The translations under genes and the position numbers were made by a program. A model generated the notes under the pieces. That model made no database searches. It was not told where the DNA came from and worked only from the letters and a program-made list of their open reading frames with translations. Shown piece after piece: positions 1 to 8,807 of a stretch of DNA of 24,241 nt; position 1 is the stretch's first letter, and the number at the start of each line of letters is the position of its first letter. Origin of the DNA: Rhodospirillales bacterium (GTDB lineage Bacteria > Pseudomonadota > Alphaproteobacteria > Rhodospirillales > Defluviicoccaceae); NCBI GenBank assembly GCA_026125865.1, contig JAHCKI010000005.1:1-24241 (forward strand), given 5' to 3'.

Positions 1-655
1 GGAAAGGGATAAGGCCAAGGTTCGGGAGCGAGTGCATCAACTCCTGGATACGGTCAAGCTGCCGCGTGATTTCTACCGACGCCGCCCGCGCCAGCTTTCC
101 GGCGGCCAGAAGCAGCGAGTCGGTATCGCCCGAGCGTTCGCCGGCAACCCCAAGATGGTCATCGCCGACGAGCCCATCTCCGCCCTCGATGTCTCGGTGG
201 CAGCGGCGGTAACCGAACTGTTGATGGATATCCAGCGCGATCACGGTACCACGCTGTTGTTCATCAGCCACGATCTTAGTGTGGTGCGCTACCTCGCCGA
301 CCGCGTCGTTGTCATGTACCTGGGCCAGATCATGGAACGGGGAACGACGGAAGAGATTTTCGCGCCTCCCTATCATCCTTACACCGAGGCGCTGCTGTCC
401 GCTGTACCGATCGCCGATCCCGGCGTCGAAAAGCGCCAGATCGTACTGGAAGGCGCCGTCCCCTCCGCCTTGAATCCACCCCGGGGGTGTCCTTTCGCCA
501 CCCGCTGCCAGCGAAAGATCGGCGATATCTGTGACAATGAATTGCCTTCACGGCGGGAATGTGCCGATCGCCACATCATCGCCTGTCACATTCCTCTTGC
601 AGACTTGCGCCGGGTCGAACCGGTGTTTCGTATAACCCAAAGCGCCGCCGAATAG
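1..655 (+). CDS. Oligopeptide/dipeptide ABC transporter ATP-binding protein, C-terminal part (5' end outside window)
   Basis: ATP-hydrolysing subunit of a peptide-type (Dpp/Opp) importer, acting on the cytoplasmic face of the inner membrane. The reading frame is already open at base 2, so the start, the Walker A motif and the Q-loop lie upstream. In order one sees the ABC signature LSGGQKQRVGIARAF, Walker B (MVIADEP), the D-loop SALDVS and the H-loop (FISHDLSVVRYLADRV). These are followed by the C-terminal oligopeptide-transporter extension (PYHPYTEALLSAVP, then a Cys-containing GCPFATRC segment), which is typical of DppD/DppF and OppD/OppF rather than of other ABC ATPases. The window lacks the partner permeases and binding protein, so the substrate cannot be named. 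Being the last gene before glnD, on the same strand, it is probably the end of a transporter operon. Confidence 0.93.
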   Translation, partial: ERDKAKVRERVHQLLDTVKLPRDFYRRRPRQLSGGQKQRVGIARAFAGNPKMVIADEPISALDVSVAAAVTELLMDIQRDHGTTLLFISHDLSVVRYLADRVVVMYLGQIMERGTTEEIFAPPYHPYTEALLSAVPIADPGVEKRQIVLEGAVPSALNPPRGCPFATRCQRKIGDICDNELPSRRECADRHIIACHIPLADLRRVEPVFRITQSAAE

Positions 656-676
656 GGGGCTGACTGCAAACGATGA

Positions 677-704
677 TTGTAATCGGGTTGGCTCCCTATA
701 TAAG
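677..704 (+). promoter_or_regulatory. Candidate sigma-70-type promoter for glnD
   Basis: TTGTAA (677-682) and TATAAG (699-704) are separated by 16 bp in the 132-bp gap between the transporter ATPase gene and the glnD start. This is the only good -35/-10 pair I see in the gap, and it would place transcription start near 711, about 77 bases before the ATG. Assigned by eye. Confidence 0.4.
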
Positions 705-787
705 AAGGTGAGCAGAGCCGTTCATCGAAGCGCTTGCGTTCCTCCAAATTCCGATAGATCTATTTGAAGCGAAGGTCCGGAGGCTGC

Positions 788-3571
788 ATGTATTCCGTTC
801 ATAATCCGCGTGCGATCATTAACCGCAAGGCGCTCATCCGCGAACTCGAAGAGCAAGCGGATGTGACCGCCTATTCGGACGAAACGCGCGGCAACTTCCT
901 GCAGATCTTCAAGGCGGCCCTCTACCGAGGTGTCGGCGAGATCCGTCATCGCTTCGAACACGATGGCATTGATGGTGCCGAGGTGGTCCTCGCCGACGCT
1001 TACCTGGTGGATCAGTTGGTTCGCGCGCTGTACGACTTTGCGACTGCATACGTCATTCCCGGCGCCGCGCCAGCCGATCAGGAAATGTCGATCGCCGCCA
1101 CTGGTGGCTACGGGCGGGCTGAGCTGTCGCCGTTCTCCGATATCGATTTGATGTTTCTGCTTCCGGATAAGCCGCCCCCACACCACGAGCGGCTTATCGA
1201 GTTCATGCTGTATATGCTGTGGGATGTGGGGCTCAAGGTCGGGCACGCAACACGATCCATCGCCGACTGCGTGCGTCTCGCCAAACAGGATCTCACCATC
1301 CGCACCAGTCTGCTCGAAGCCCGATGGCTGTGGGGAAGCAAGTCCCTTTTCGTCGATTTCGAACGCCGCTTCCGGTCCGACGTCGTCGCCAAGACCGGTC
1401 CCGCGTTCGTCGAGGCCAAGCTGGCGCAGCGCGATGCTCGTCACGAGCGAATGGGCGATTCCCGTTACGTCCTGGAACCGAACATCAAGGAGGGGAAGGG
1501 CGGTCTCCGCGACCTGCAGACTCTCTTCTGGATCGCCAAATATCTGTATCAGGTCAAGGACATGCGGGAATTGGTGGATCGCGGCGTTTTCACGCTCGCC
1601 GATGCGCGGCATTTCCGCCAGACCCAGGCCTTTCTGTGGACGGTGCGCTGTCATCTGCACTACGTCACCGGACGGCCCGAGGAACGCCTGACCTTCGACG
1701 TTCAGGAAATCATCGCCAGTCGTCTTGGGTACCGTCAGCACGGTCCGCAGCGTGGCGTCGAACGCTTCATGCGGCACTACTTCCTGATAACGAAGACCGT
1801 GGGTGACCTGACGCGCGTACTGTGTTCGGTGTTGGAGGAGGAGCACAAATCCAAGAGCAAGTTCCGGTTGCCGTCGTTTTCCTTCCGGCGACGAACCTCT
1901 CCCGGCATCAAACTCGATGGCGATCGCGTGACGGTGGCGAGCGCGGATGCGTTTGCGAAAGATCCCGTCACATTTCTCCGCCTGTTCTATGACGCGCAAC
2001 GTTTCGGTGTTGACGTGCATCCGCGTGCGCTTCGCCTCGTCAACCAGAACTTGATTTTGCTCAATGGCGAGGTTCGGGCCAATCCTGACGCCAACCGGCT
2101 TTTCGTCGACATGTTGACGTCGGTCCGAGATCCCGAAACAACGCTCCGGAAACTGAATGAGTCCGGCGTAATTGGCCGCTTTATTCCCGAATTGCGCCGC
2201 ATCATCGCCCAGATGCAATACGACATGTATCACGTTCACACCGTCGACGAGCACAGCATCCGGGCCATCGGCATTCTTCACCGCATCGAGCAGGGGAAAC
2301 TCAAAGAGCCTCATCCCTCTGCCAGCAAGATCATCGGCGAAATCCGATCACGCCAGGCGATGTACCTGGCGGTGCTCCTTCATGATATCGGCAAGGGTCG
2401 CGAACGCGATCATTCGGAGGTTGGCGCCGAGATATCAATGCATCTTGGCCCGCGCCTCGGCCTTGATGAGTGGGAAACCGAGACGGTGTCATGGCTTGTT
2501 CGGAACCATTTGGTGATGAGCCAAACGGCGTTTAAGCGCGATATCGACAACCAAAAAACGGTGAGCGATTTCGTGACCTTGGTGCAGTCGCCGGAACGTT
2601 TGCGGATGCTGTTCGTGTTGACCAGCGTCGATATCAACGCGGTCGGCCCTGGTATCTGGAACGCCTGGAAGGCGGGGCTGTTGCGCGAACTCTATTTCCG
2701 GGCCCTCGAAGAGATGGAGATGGCAGGCGGACAACCGTCCGAACGCTGGACGCAACGGGTTCAGCGGGCGAAGGAACAGCTTCGCCATCGCCTTGCGGAT
2801 TGGGATCCGGAACTGCTCGAAACTTTCATTGCCCGCGGGTATTCCGACTACTGGTTGGCGTTCGATACGGACACGCAAGCCTATCATTTCGACATGATGC
2901 GGCGCGCGGAGGCGGAAGGCCGCAATCTGTGTGTCGAAGCACGCCAGGACGCGGAACGCGATGTCATGGAACTGACTGTTTTCGCGCCGGACCACCCCGG
3001 ACTATTCGCGCGTTTGGCCGGCGCCTTGGCATTGACCAGCATTTCCATCGTTGACGCCAAGATCTCCACGCTCGCCAACAGCATGGCACTGGACACATTC
3101 CGTGTGCAGGATCGCGCCGCCGAAGCGTATGCGCCGGAGGTGCGCGTCGAGAAAATGCGGTCCCTCATTGAGGCTGCCATATCCGGGCAATTGTACCCCG
3201 CGCGCGAACTGGAAACCGTTCGCATTAATGCATTGCCGAGCCGTACCGGTGTCTTCGATGTGCCCCCAGCGGTCTTTTTCGACAACAAAGCGAGTCGAAC
3301 CCACACCGTCATCGAGGTCAACGGACGTGACCGATTGGGGTTCCTGCACGATGTCACGTCGACATTGACGGATCTGGGGCTGCAAATCACCAGCGCCCAT
3401 ATCTCAACCTATGGCGAGCGAGTCGTCGATGTCTTTTACATCAAGGACGTTTTTGGATTGAAAGTCGAAGACCGGGCCAAACTGTGGCGAATCGAAAAAG
3501 GGCTCCTGCAGGCGATAAAGCCTTCCGAGGAGTCCTCGACGAAAAAACCGAAACCGGCGGCGGCTGAATAG
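788..3571 (+). CDS. glnD: Bifunctional [protein-PII] uridylyltransferase / uridylyl-removing enzyme GlnD
   Basis: Primary sensor of glutamine in the nitrogen cascade: it uridylylates PII proteins when nitrogen is scarce and removes UMP when glutamine is plentiful. I chose ATG 788 (927 aa) because GGAGG at 779-783 lies 4 nt upstream; a TTG at 764 is in frame but has no such site. The nucleotidyltransferase motif GGYGR (residues 106-110) with SDIDL (117-121) carries the metal-binding aspartates. The HD hydrolase motif LLHDIGKGR has H532 and D533. Two ACT domains follow, at about 728-800 (beginning ELTVFAPDHPGLFARL) and 836-910 (HTVIEVNGRDRLGFLHDV), and would bind glutamine. Domain order and length are normal for the family and all key residues are present. 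The next gene starts 30 bp downstream, so co-transcription with murJ is likely. The partner enzyme glnE is also in this window. Confidence 0.97.
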   Translation: MYSVHNPRAIINRKALIRELEEQADVTAYSDETRGNFLQIFKAALYRGVGEIRHRFEHDGIDGAEVVLADAYLVDQLVRALYDFATAYVIPGAAPADQEMSIAATGGYGRAELSPFSDIDLMFLLPDKPPPHHERLIEFMLYMLWDVGLKVGHATRSIADCVRLAKQDLTIRTSLLEARWLWGSKSLFVDFERRFRSDVVAKTGPAFVEAKLAQRDARHERMGDSRYVLEPNIKEGKGGLRDLQTLFWIAKYLYQVKDMRELVDRGVFTLADARHFRQTQAFLWTVRCHLHYVTGRPEERLTFDVQEIIASRLGYRQHGPQRGVERFMRHYFLITKTVGDLTRVLCSVLEEEHKSKSKFRLPSFSFRRRTSPGIKLDGDRVTVASADAFAKDPVTFLRLFYDAQRFGVDVHPRALRLVNQNLILLNGEVRANPDANRLFVDMLTSVRDPETTLRKLNESGVIGRFIPELRRIIAQMQYDMYHVHTVDEHSIRAIGILHRIEQGKLKEPHPSASKIIGEIRSRQAMYLAVLLHDIGKGRERDHSEVGAEISMHLGPRLGLDEWETETVSWLVRNHLVMSQTAFKRDIDNQKTVSDFVTLVQSPERLRMLFVLTSVDINAVGPGIWNAWKAGLLRELYFRALEEMEMAGGQPSERWTQRVQRAKEQLRHRLADWDPELLETFIARGYSDYWLAFDTDTQAYHFDMMRRAEAEGRNLCVEARQDAERDVMELTVFAPDHPGLFARLAGALALTSISIVDAKISTLANSMALDTFRVQDRAAEAYAPEVRVEKMRSLIEAAISGQLYPARELETVRINALPSRTGVFDVPPAVFFDNKASRTHTVIEVNGRDRLGFLHDVTSTLTDLGLQITSAHISTYGERVVDVFYIKDVFGLKVEDRAKLWRIEKGLLQAIKPSEESSTKKPKPAAAE

Positions 3572-3601
3572 CCGCAGCGGAATAGAAGACGAGACCGCGC
3601 G

Positions 3602-5152
3602 GTGAAGCTTCTAAGATCCATTGCGACCGTCGGCGGACTGACCATGGTCAGCCGGGTTTTCGGTTTTGCGCGCGACATTCTGATCGCCAGTGCGCTTGGC
3701 GCCGGCCCCATCGCCGATGCCTTTTTCGTTGCTTTCAAGTTTCCCAACTTATTTCGACGGCTGTTCGCCGAGGGGGCATTCACGGCGGCGTTCGTTCCGC
3801 TGTACGCCGGACTGACCGAAACGGAGGGACGTGACACCGCGCGACGGTTTGCCGAAGAGGCGTTGTCCGTATTGTTTTGGGCGTTGGCGATATTTGTCGG
3901 GATCATGGAAGTCGCCATGCCGACAGCCATGTTGGTATTCGCCCCGGGGTTCACGGCCGATCCGCAAAAATTCGATTTAACCGTGCTGTTCGCCCGTATC
4001 GCGTTTCCCTACCTCATGTTCATCTCCCTGGTTTCGTTGTATGCCGGAGTTCTCAATTCCTTGGGGAAATTCGCGGCGGCGGCGGCCACACCGATCCTTC
4101 TCAACATTTGCTTGATCACGGCGGTCCTTGTGTTGGCGCCGATGATGCCGACACCGGGGCACGCCTTGGCATGGGGCGTGTCCATCGCCGGCATGGTGCA
4201 GTTGGCGTGGCTTTTCGCCAATTGTCGAGCCGCCGATGTTCGCCTCGCTCCACGGTGGCCAAAAATGACGCCGAAGGTGCGGACGTTGATGCGCCGTGCG
4301 CTGCCGGTGGCGATTGGTGCCGGGATCTACCAGATCAATTTGGTGATCGACACCGTCATCGCGTCGCTGTTGCCGTCGGGCTCCGTTTCGTATCTTTTCT
4401 ATTCCGATCGCGTGGTGCAACTGCCGCTGGGTGTCGTCGGCGTCGCGGTCGGTACGGCGCTCCTTCCCTTGTTGTCGCGGCAGGTGCGCAGCGGTCATGA
4501 CGAGGCGGCGCGATGGAGCCAGAATCGAGCTTTGGAGTTCTCCCTGTTTCTCACCTTGCCGGCCGCGGCGGCGCTGATGGTGCTCGCGGAACCGGTCGTC
4601 ATGGTGTTGTTTCAGCGGGGCGCGTTCGATGTGGTCGAAACCTCGAAAACCGCCGCCGCATTGACGGCGATGGCGGCGGGTTTGCCCGCGTTCATTCTGA
4701 TCAAGGCACTGACCCCCGGGTTTTTCGCCCGCGAGGATACGGCGACGCCGGTGAAAATCGCGACGGCGGCCATGGCCATCAATGTGGCGCTGTGTTTGAT
4801 GCTGATGCAGCCTTTGCTGCATGTGGGAATCGCGGTCGCCACCGCGGTGTCGTCTTGGTTGAACGCCGGAATGCTGGCATTCATTCTCCATCGACGCGGC
4901 CATCTGGTCTTCGATGGCCGGATCAAGAGCCGCCTACCGCGAATAGGTTTCGCGACCATGGCCATGGCGGTTGTCCTGTACCTAGTGCTCGGCGGTTTGG
5001 GGGATTGGCTGGCCGGCGATTCCATCCACAAGGTGGCGGCGCTTGTCGCGATCGTCGCCGCCGGAATGGGGACGTTCGCCTTCGCGGCACAGATGTTCGG
5101 CGCCGCCGGAATGGATGATGTGCGCGGCATGTTGCGCGCGAAGGAACCCTGA
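3602..5152 (+). CDS. murJ: Lipid II flippase MurJ (MviN family)
   Basis: Integral inner-membrane protein that moves lipid-linked peptidoglycan precursor (lipid II) across the cytoplasmic membrane. The 516-aa product is hydrophobic throughout, consistent with the 14 transmembrane helices of the MOP/MVF superfamily. The N-terminus has the conserved signature SRVFGFARDILIASALGAG, followed by ADAFFVAFKFPNLFRRLFAEGAF. Later come GVAVGTALLPLLSR and the ALTPGFFAREDTATP stretch, both typical of MurJ. The start is GTG 3602, 30 bp after glnD, with only a weak purine-rich upstream segment (GAAGACGAG). A glnD-murJ-trpS order is, from memory, common in alphaproteobacteria, and the unrelated partner simply shares the transcript. 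Nothing looks truncated. Confidence 0.96.
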   Translation: MKLLRSIATVGGLTMVSRVFGFARDILIASALGAGPIADAFFVAFKFPNLFRRLFAEGAFTAAFVPLYAGLTETEGRDTARRFAEEALSVLFWALAIFVGIMEVAMPTAMLVFAPGFTADPQKFDLTVLFARIAFPYLMFISLVSLYAGVLNSLGKFAAAAATPILLNICLITAVLVLAPMMPTPGHALAWGVSIAGMVQLAWLFANCRAADVRLAPRWPKMTPKVRTLMRRALPVAIGAGIYQINLVIDTVIASLLPSGSVSYLFYSDRVVQLPLGVVGVAVGTALLPLLSRQVRSGHDEAARWSQNRALEFSLFLTLPAAAALMVLAEPVVMVLFQRGAFDVVETSKTAAALTAMAAGLPAFILIKALTPGFFAREDTATPVKIATAAMAINVALCLMLMQPLLHVGIAVATAVSSWLNAGMLAFILHRRGHLVFDGRIKSRLPRIGFATMAMAVVLYLVLGGLGDWLAGDSIHKVAALVAIVAAGMGTFAFAAQMFGAAGMDDVRGMLRAKEP

Positions 5153-5247
5153 GCCGCATGCAGCAACGCTTGAGCCTTACTTGACCGTTCACGGCGAAAT
5201 CGCCATAACGCGCGGAACAACCATCCTTCCAACAATTCCTGTTCGTG

Positions 5248-6246
5248 ATGAAACGTATTTTTTCAGGCATTCAGCCGACCGGAAACCTGCACCTTGGCAA
5301 CTACTTGGGCGCGATCCGCAACTGGGTCCGGCTGCAAGACGAGTACGAATGCATCTACAGTGTCGTCGATATGCATGCAATTACGGTCTGGCAGGATCCG
5401 CAAGGACTTGCAGCCAGCACCCGCGAGACCGCGGCGGCTGTCATTGCTGCTGGCGTCGACCCCGAAAAGAATGTGCTCTTTGTCCAAAGTCACGTTCCCG
5501 GTCACGCCCAGTTGGCGTGGGTGCTCAACTGCGTCGCGCGTCTCGGCTGGCTCAACCGGATGACCCAATTCAAGGAGAAGGCCGGCAAGCATCGTGAAAA
5601 CGCCTCGGTTGGCCTGTTTGCCTATCCGAACCTCATGGCCGCGGACATTCTTCTCTACAAAGCCACCCATGTGCCGGTTGGCGATGACCAGAAACAACAC
5701 CTCGAACTGGCCCGCGATATCGCGCAGAAGTTCAACAACGATTTCGGCGTCGAATTGTTTCCGATCGTCGAGCCTCTGATACTGGGACCGGCGACGCGGG
5801 TCATGTCGTTGCGGGATGGCGGCAATAAGATGAGCAAGTCAGATCCATCCGACTACTCGCGCCTCAACCTGACCGATGACGCCGACACCATTGCCTTGAA
5901 AATCCGCAAGGCGCGTACCGATCCCGAGCCGTTGCCATCGACGCTCGAAGAGCTTACCGGCCGCCCCGAAGCAACCAACCTTCTCAATATTTACGCGGCA
6001 CTAGCGGATTCGAGCATCGACGATACGTGCGCCAAATTTGCAGGTTGGAGCTTCTCAGACTTCAAGTCCGAACTGGCCGACCTTGCCGTATCGTCGCTCT
6101 CACCGATATTCGACGAGGTGCGCCGCCTGCGGGGTGATCCGGCGTATGTCGATGGCGTTTTACGGATGGGCGCGGAACGCGCCGAGCGGATCGCACAACC
6201 CATTCTCAAGGAAATCTACCAAGCGGTCGGGTTTCTCGACGCGTAG
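5248..6246 (+). CDS. trpS: Tryptophan--tRNA ligase
   Basis: Class I aminoacyl-tRNA synthetase that charges tRNA-Trp in the cytoplasm. The product is 332 aa, the usual length for bacterial TrpS. The N-terminus reads FSGIQPTGNLHLGNYLGAI, where HLGN (residues 15-18) is the HIGH motif; NKMSKSDPSD contains the KMSKS loop at 194-198. The family motifs DQKQHLELARDIA and GPATRVMSLRDGGNKMSK are intact. I chose ATG 5248 over the in-frame GTG at 5245 because the protein family begins MKRIFSGIQPTG; no clear ribosome binding site is visible for either. The gap from murJ is 95 bp, so the gene may have its own promoter, although I do not see a convincing one. Confidence 0.97.
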   Translation: MKRIFSGIQPTGNLHLGNYLGAIRNWVRLQDEYECIYSVVDMHAITVWQDPQGLAASTRETAAAVIAAGVDPEKNVLFVQSHVPGHAQLAWVLNCVARLGWLNRMTQFKEKAGKHRENASVGLFAYPNLMAADILLYKATHVPVGDDQKQHLELARDIAQKFNNDFGVELFPIVEPLILGPATRVMSLRDGGNKMSKSDPSDYSRLNLTDDADTIALKIRKARTDPEPLPSTLEELTGRPEATNLLNIYAALADSSIDDTCAKFAGWSFSDFKSELADLAVSSLSPIFDEVRRLRGDPAYVDGVLRMGAERAERIAQPILKEIYQAVGFLDA

Positions 6247-6267
6247 CCCGGGCACTTCGGGATTACC

Positions 6268-6316
6268 GAGTTCAGGGGCGCTTGCTTGGCGGTAGCGGCG
6301 GTGTGACCTTGAACTC
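6268..6316. repeat. Inverted repeat between trpS and the nfu-type gene
   Basis: GAGTTCA (6268-6274) is exactly complementary to TGAACTC (6310-6316). The pairing can extend by two further G-C pairs with one bulged base, giving an arm of about 9-10 bp around a 30-nt GC-rich loop. No T-run follows, so it does not look like a Rho-independent terminator. It may be an mRNA structure in the 160-base untranslated stretch or a protein-binding dyad. Confidence 0.3.
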
Positions 6317-6406
6317 CGCTGGATCCTAAGCCATTTGTTAGCAGTGGCCGGGGCAAGAAACACAAATTGCGTTGAGTTGGACGATCAAAGGGAAATCGAG
6401 GCGAAC

Positions 6407-6955
6407 ATGTTCATACAAACCGAAGCGACACCAAATCCGGAGACGTGGAAATTCCTTCCCGGTTGCGGAGTGATGACGAAGGGAACCGCCAATTTTGCCA
6501 GACCCGAAGAGGCGATGCGATCGCCGTTGGCGCTGAGGTTGTTCGAGATCGACGGGGTCGCCGGCGTATTCCTTGGGCATGATTTCATCACCGTAACGAA
6601 AATGCCCGATCACGAATGGGAAACGATGAAGCCTTTCATACTCGGTTCCATCATGGATCACTTTGCGTCCGGTGCGCTGGTGATGACTGCGGATTCCGCC
6701 GACGCTGACGCGGGCGAGGGCGCGGAAGACGAGGTGGTGGCCCAGATCAAGGATCTCCTCGATACGCGGGTCCGGCCGGCGGTGGCCCAGGATGGCGGCG
6801 ACATCGTCTTCCACGGCTTCGAGGACGGCATCGTCTATTTGCACATGCAGGGTGCCTGCGCCGGGTGCCCAAGCTCGACAGCGACGCTCAAGCACGGAAT
6901 CGAGAACATGTTGAAATACTACGTTCCCGAAATCGTCGAGGTTCGATCCGTTTAG
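6407..6955 (+). CDS. Nfu-type iron-sulfur cluster carrier protein (NifU C-terminal domain)
   Basis: Carries and delivers assembled [4Fe-4S] clusters to target enzymes in the cytoplasm. The start is ATG 6407 (182 aa), because the protein then begins MFIQTEATPNPETWKFLPG, the hallmark N-terminus of the bacterial/mitochondrial NFU1 group; the reading frame stays open further upstream but that sequence looks unconserved. GAGG just upstream serves as ribosome binding site. Residues 1-87 form the Nfu N-terminal domain. After a short acidic linker, residues about 105-178 form the NifU-type domain, with the cluster-binding C151-A-G-C154 followed by PSST. The W in ETWKF replaces the more usual L, a minor variation. 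The next gene begins 15 bp after the stop, so these are probably co-transcribed. Confidence 0.93.
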   Translation: MFIQTEATPNPETWKFLPGCGVMTKGTANFARPEEAMRSPLALRLFEIDGVAGVFLGHDFITVTKMPDHEWETMKPFILGSIMDHFASGALVMTADSADADAGEGAEDEVVAQIKDLLDTRVRPAVAQDGGDIVFHGFEDGIVYLHMQGACAGCPSSTATLKHGIENMLKYYVPEIVEVRSV

Positions 6956-6970
6956 CGAAGGATGGAGTTG

Positions 6971-7561
6971 ATGAGCCAATCGCTCGACGACCGCGCCCTG
7001 AATCTCCTGTTTCGCGAGGCCCGGACCCACAATGGCTGGCGAGGGGAGAAAGTCGGCGACGAGACGCTGCGCGCACTGTGGGATCTGACGAAGATGGGGC
7101 CGACCGCCTACAACTGTAGTCCGGCCCGCATTGTTTTCGTGCTGTCACAGGACGCGAAGGCCAAACTAAAACCGTGCCTGATGGCGGGCAACGTCGAGAA
7201 AACAATGGCGGCCCCAGCGACGGCCATCATCGGTTACGACCTCGCTTTCTATGACCGATTGCCGGAGCTTTTTCCGGCCATGGATGCCCGCTCCGGCTTC
7301 GCCGGCAATGAGGCTCTGGCGCGTGAATCGGCGTTTCGCAATGGGACGCTGCAAGGGGCGTACTTCATCTTGGCCGCGCGGGCTCTCGGCCTCGATTGCG
7401 GCCCCATGTCCGGCTTCGATGGCGCCAAGGTGGACGCGGTGTTTTTCGCGGGCACCACGATTCGATCCAACTTCCTGTGCAACATCGGCCATGGTGATCC
7501 GGAGAAGCTGTATCCCCGCAGCCCACGTCTCGACTTCGATGACGCGTGCAAAGTGTTGTGA
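6971..7561 (+). CDS. Nitroreductase-family protein, malonic semialdehyde reductase (RutE/HadB) type
   Basis: FMN-dependent NAD(P)H oxidoreductase of the RutE/HadB subfamily. Characterised members reduce malonic semialdehyde to 3-hydroxypropionate, the last step of Rut pyrimidine breakdown, or are annotated as haloacid-linked HadB. Diagnostic blocks matching my memory of E. coli RutE are EARTHNGW near the N-terminus, KMGPTAYNCSPARIVFV, a mid-section DLAFYDRLPELFP, the segment LGLDCGPMSGFDGAKVDAVFFAGT, and C-terminal SPRLDFDDAC. Starting at ATG 6971 gives 196 aa, the RutE length, with GAAGG 9 nt upstream; the in-frame ATG at 6962 abuts the same site and is less likely. No other rut genes are present, so the physiological substrate is uncertain. 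It lies between an Fe-S carrier and tsaB, which gives no functional clue. Confidence 0.88.
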   Translation: MSQSLDDRALNLLFREARTHNGWRGEKVGDETLRALWDLTKMGPTAYNCSPARIVFVLSQDAKAKLKPCLMAGNVEKTMAAPATAIIGYDLAFYDRLPELFPAMDARSGFAGNEALARESAFRNGTLQGAYFILAARALGLDCGPMSGFDGAKVDAVFFAGTTIRSNFLCNIGHGDPEKLYPRSPRLDFDDACKVL

Positions 7562-7606
7562 CGGCCGGTCATTAAAATTCCGTTCGAACGTGATTGGAGC
7601 GCCGGG

Positions 7607-8296
7607 GTGAAAATTCTGGCGTTCGATACCGCGACCGTCGCCTGCTCCACGGTCGTGTGGTGCGACGGACAATTTCTGGCGCGGCGGCTGTCCGCAATGG
7701 AGCGTGGCCATTCGGAAACACTCATGCCGATGCTGGCGGAGACGTTGGCGGAGGCGGGCGTAGGTTACCAGGACCTGGATTGTCTTGCGGTCACCGTGGG
7801 GCCGGGCGCCTTCACCGGCATTCGTGTGGGTCTCGCGACGGCTCGAGGTCTCGCGCTGGCGGCCAAGCTCCCTTGCATCGGCGTGAACACGTTGGAAGCC
7901 ATCGCCGCCGCGGTACCGCCGGAAGAGCGCGTGGGGCGGTGTGTGCTCGCGGTCATCGATTCAAAACGTAACGACGTGTTCGCTCAGGTTTTCGCCTCGG
8001 ATGGTGCACCATTGACCGAATCGGTTGTCGTGGCGATTGAGGAAACGGCGGAATTGATACCGTACCCCGCGGTTGTGGTGGCCGGAGATGCCGCCAGTTC
8101 TACCGCGGAATGCCTCGCCGCGGCTGGAATGGATGCCCACATTGCTTCGGTGCCCGGATACCCCGATGCGGCGCAAGTGGCCAACCTCGCCGCTCGGCGC
8201 TGGGACGGTCAGGTAGCCGTGCCGGTACCATCTCCAATGTATTTGCGAAAGCCGTCGGCGAAACGTCCGATCGCAGGTGGTCGCCGTCGGCCATGA
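7607..8296 (+). CDS. tsaB: tRNA t6A37 threonylcarbamoyl transferase accessory protein TsaB
   Basis: Partner of TsaD and TsaE in making N6-threonylcarbamoyladenosine at position 37 of ANN-decoding tRNAs. It has the ASKHA fold but is not catalytic itself. The 229-aa product shows the N-terminal ILAFDTATVACS strand, the conserved GHSETLMPML segment, and the family signature VTVGPGAFTGIRVGLATARGLA. It ends with PSPMYLRKPSAKRP, equivalent to the P-x-YLR-P-x-A tail of TsaB. The start is GTG 7607 with GGAG at 7596-7599, 7 nt upstream. The stop codon overlaps the rimI start (ATGA at 8293-8296), implying translational coupling; tsaB-rimI is a familiar bacterial pair. Confidence 0.95.
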   Translation: MKILAFDTATVACSTVVWCDGQFLARRLSAMERGHSETLMPMLAETLAEAGVGYQDLDCLAVTVGPGAFTGIRVGLATARGLALAAKLPCIGVNTLEAIAAAVPPEERVGRCVLAVIDSKRNDVFAQVFASDGAPLTESVVVAIEETAELIPYPAVVVAGDAASSTAECLAAAGMDAHIASVPGYPDAAQVANLAARRWDGQVAVPVPSPMYLRKPSAKRPIAGGRRRP

Positions 8297-8787
8297 CCCC
8301 CAGGCAGGTCCGATTGGAATTTCGCGGCGCTGAGGCCGCAAGCACGGTCGCCGAATTGCAGCGGCGATGTTTCGAAGAAGCTTGGGGTCGGTCGGCGATC
8401 GCGGATCTTCTGGGCATGTCGGGTGTCTTCTGCGTCGTCGCGGCCAAGGACGCGGGTTTGGGCGTTGACACCGAGCCCTGGGGTTTCATCATGTGCCGGA
8501 TCGCCGCCGATGAGTGCGAAGTTCTGTCGTTCGGTGTTCTGCCGGCGGTTCGTCGACGGGGCGTCGCCCGTGAACTTCTGGCAACCGCCCTGGACCACGC
8601 CGCCGAAAACCAAACCAACAAGGTCTTTCTCGAGGTATCGGACGGAAACATTGCCGCGACGACGTTGTACGGTGGGTTCGGATTTCGCATCGTGGGAACG
8701 CGGCGAGGCTACTATGGTGACCGCACCGAACTATCGTCCGATGCCCATGTGCTCGCCCTCGATTTGAGCGATGCAAAGTCCTCGTGA
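8293..8787 (+). CDS. rimI: GNAT N-acetyltransferase, RimI type (ribosomal protein S18 alanine acetyltransferase family)
   Basis: Acetyl-CoA-dependent acetyltransferase; RimI modifies the N-terminal alanine of ribosomal protein S18. I place the start at ATG 8293, overlapping the tsaB stop by 4 bp, which gives 164 aa; the frame remains open upstream inside tsaB but that part is antisense-like filler. GNAT motif A is visible as VLSFGVLPAVRRRGVARELL, where RRRGVA contacts the CoA pyrophosphate. FLEVSDGNIAATTLYGGFGF and GTRRGYYGD are the usual RimI motif B and C-terminal Tyr-Tyr region. The family consensus often has R-x-x-G-x-G; here the last glycine is alanine, which is tolerated. Exact substrate is inferred from the pairing with tsaB. 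Confidence 0.9.
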   Translation: MTPRQVRLEFRGAEAASTVAELQRRCFEEAWGRSAIADLLGMSGVFCVVAAKDAGLGVDTEPWGFIMCRIAADECEVLSFGVLPAVRRRGVARELLATALDHAAENQTNKVFLEVSDGNIAATTLYGGFGFRIVGTRRGYYGDRTELSSDAHVLALDLSDAKSS

Positions 8788-8807
8788 CGCGTTCGGCTGG
8801 TTGAATA

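Noticed and set aside
722..2314. 530-residue open frame on the minus strand inside glnD
   Set aside because: Exactly antisense to a well-supported glnD, no recognisable domain; an antisense shadow of GC-rich coding DNA.
3977..4903. 308-residue minus-strand frame inside murJ
   Set aside because: Composition dominated by Arg, His and Gln, no motif, and fully overlapped by murJ.
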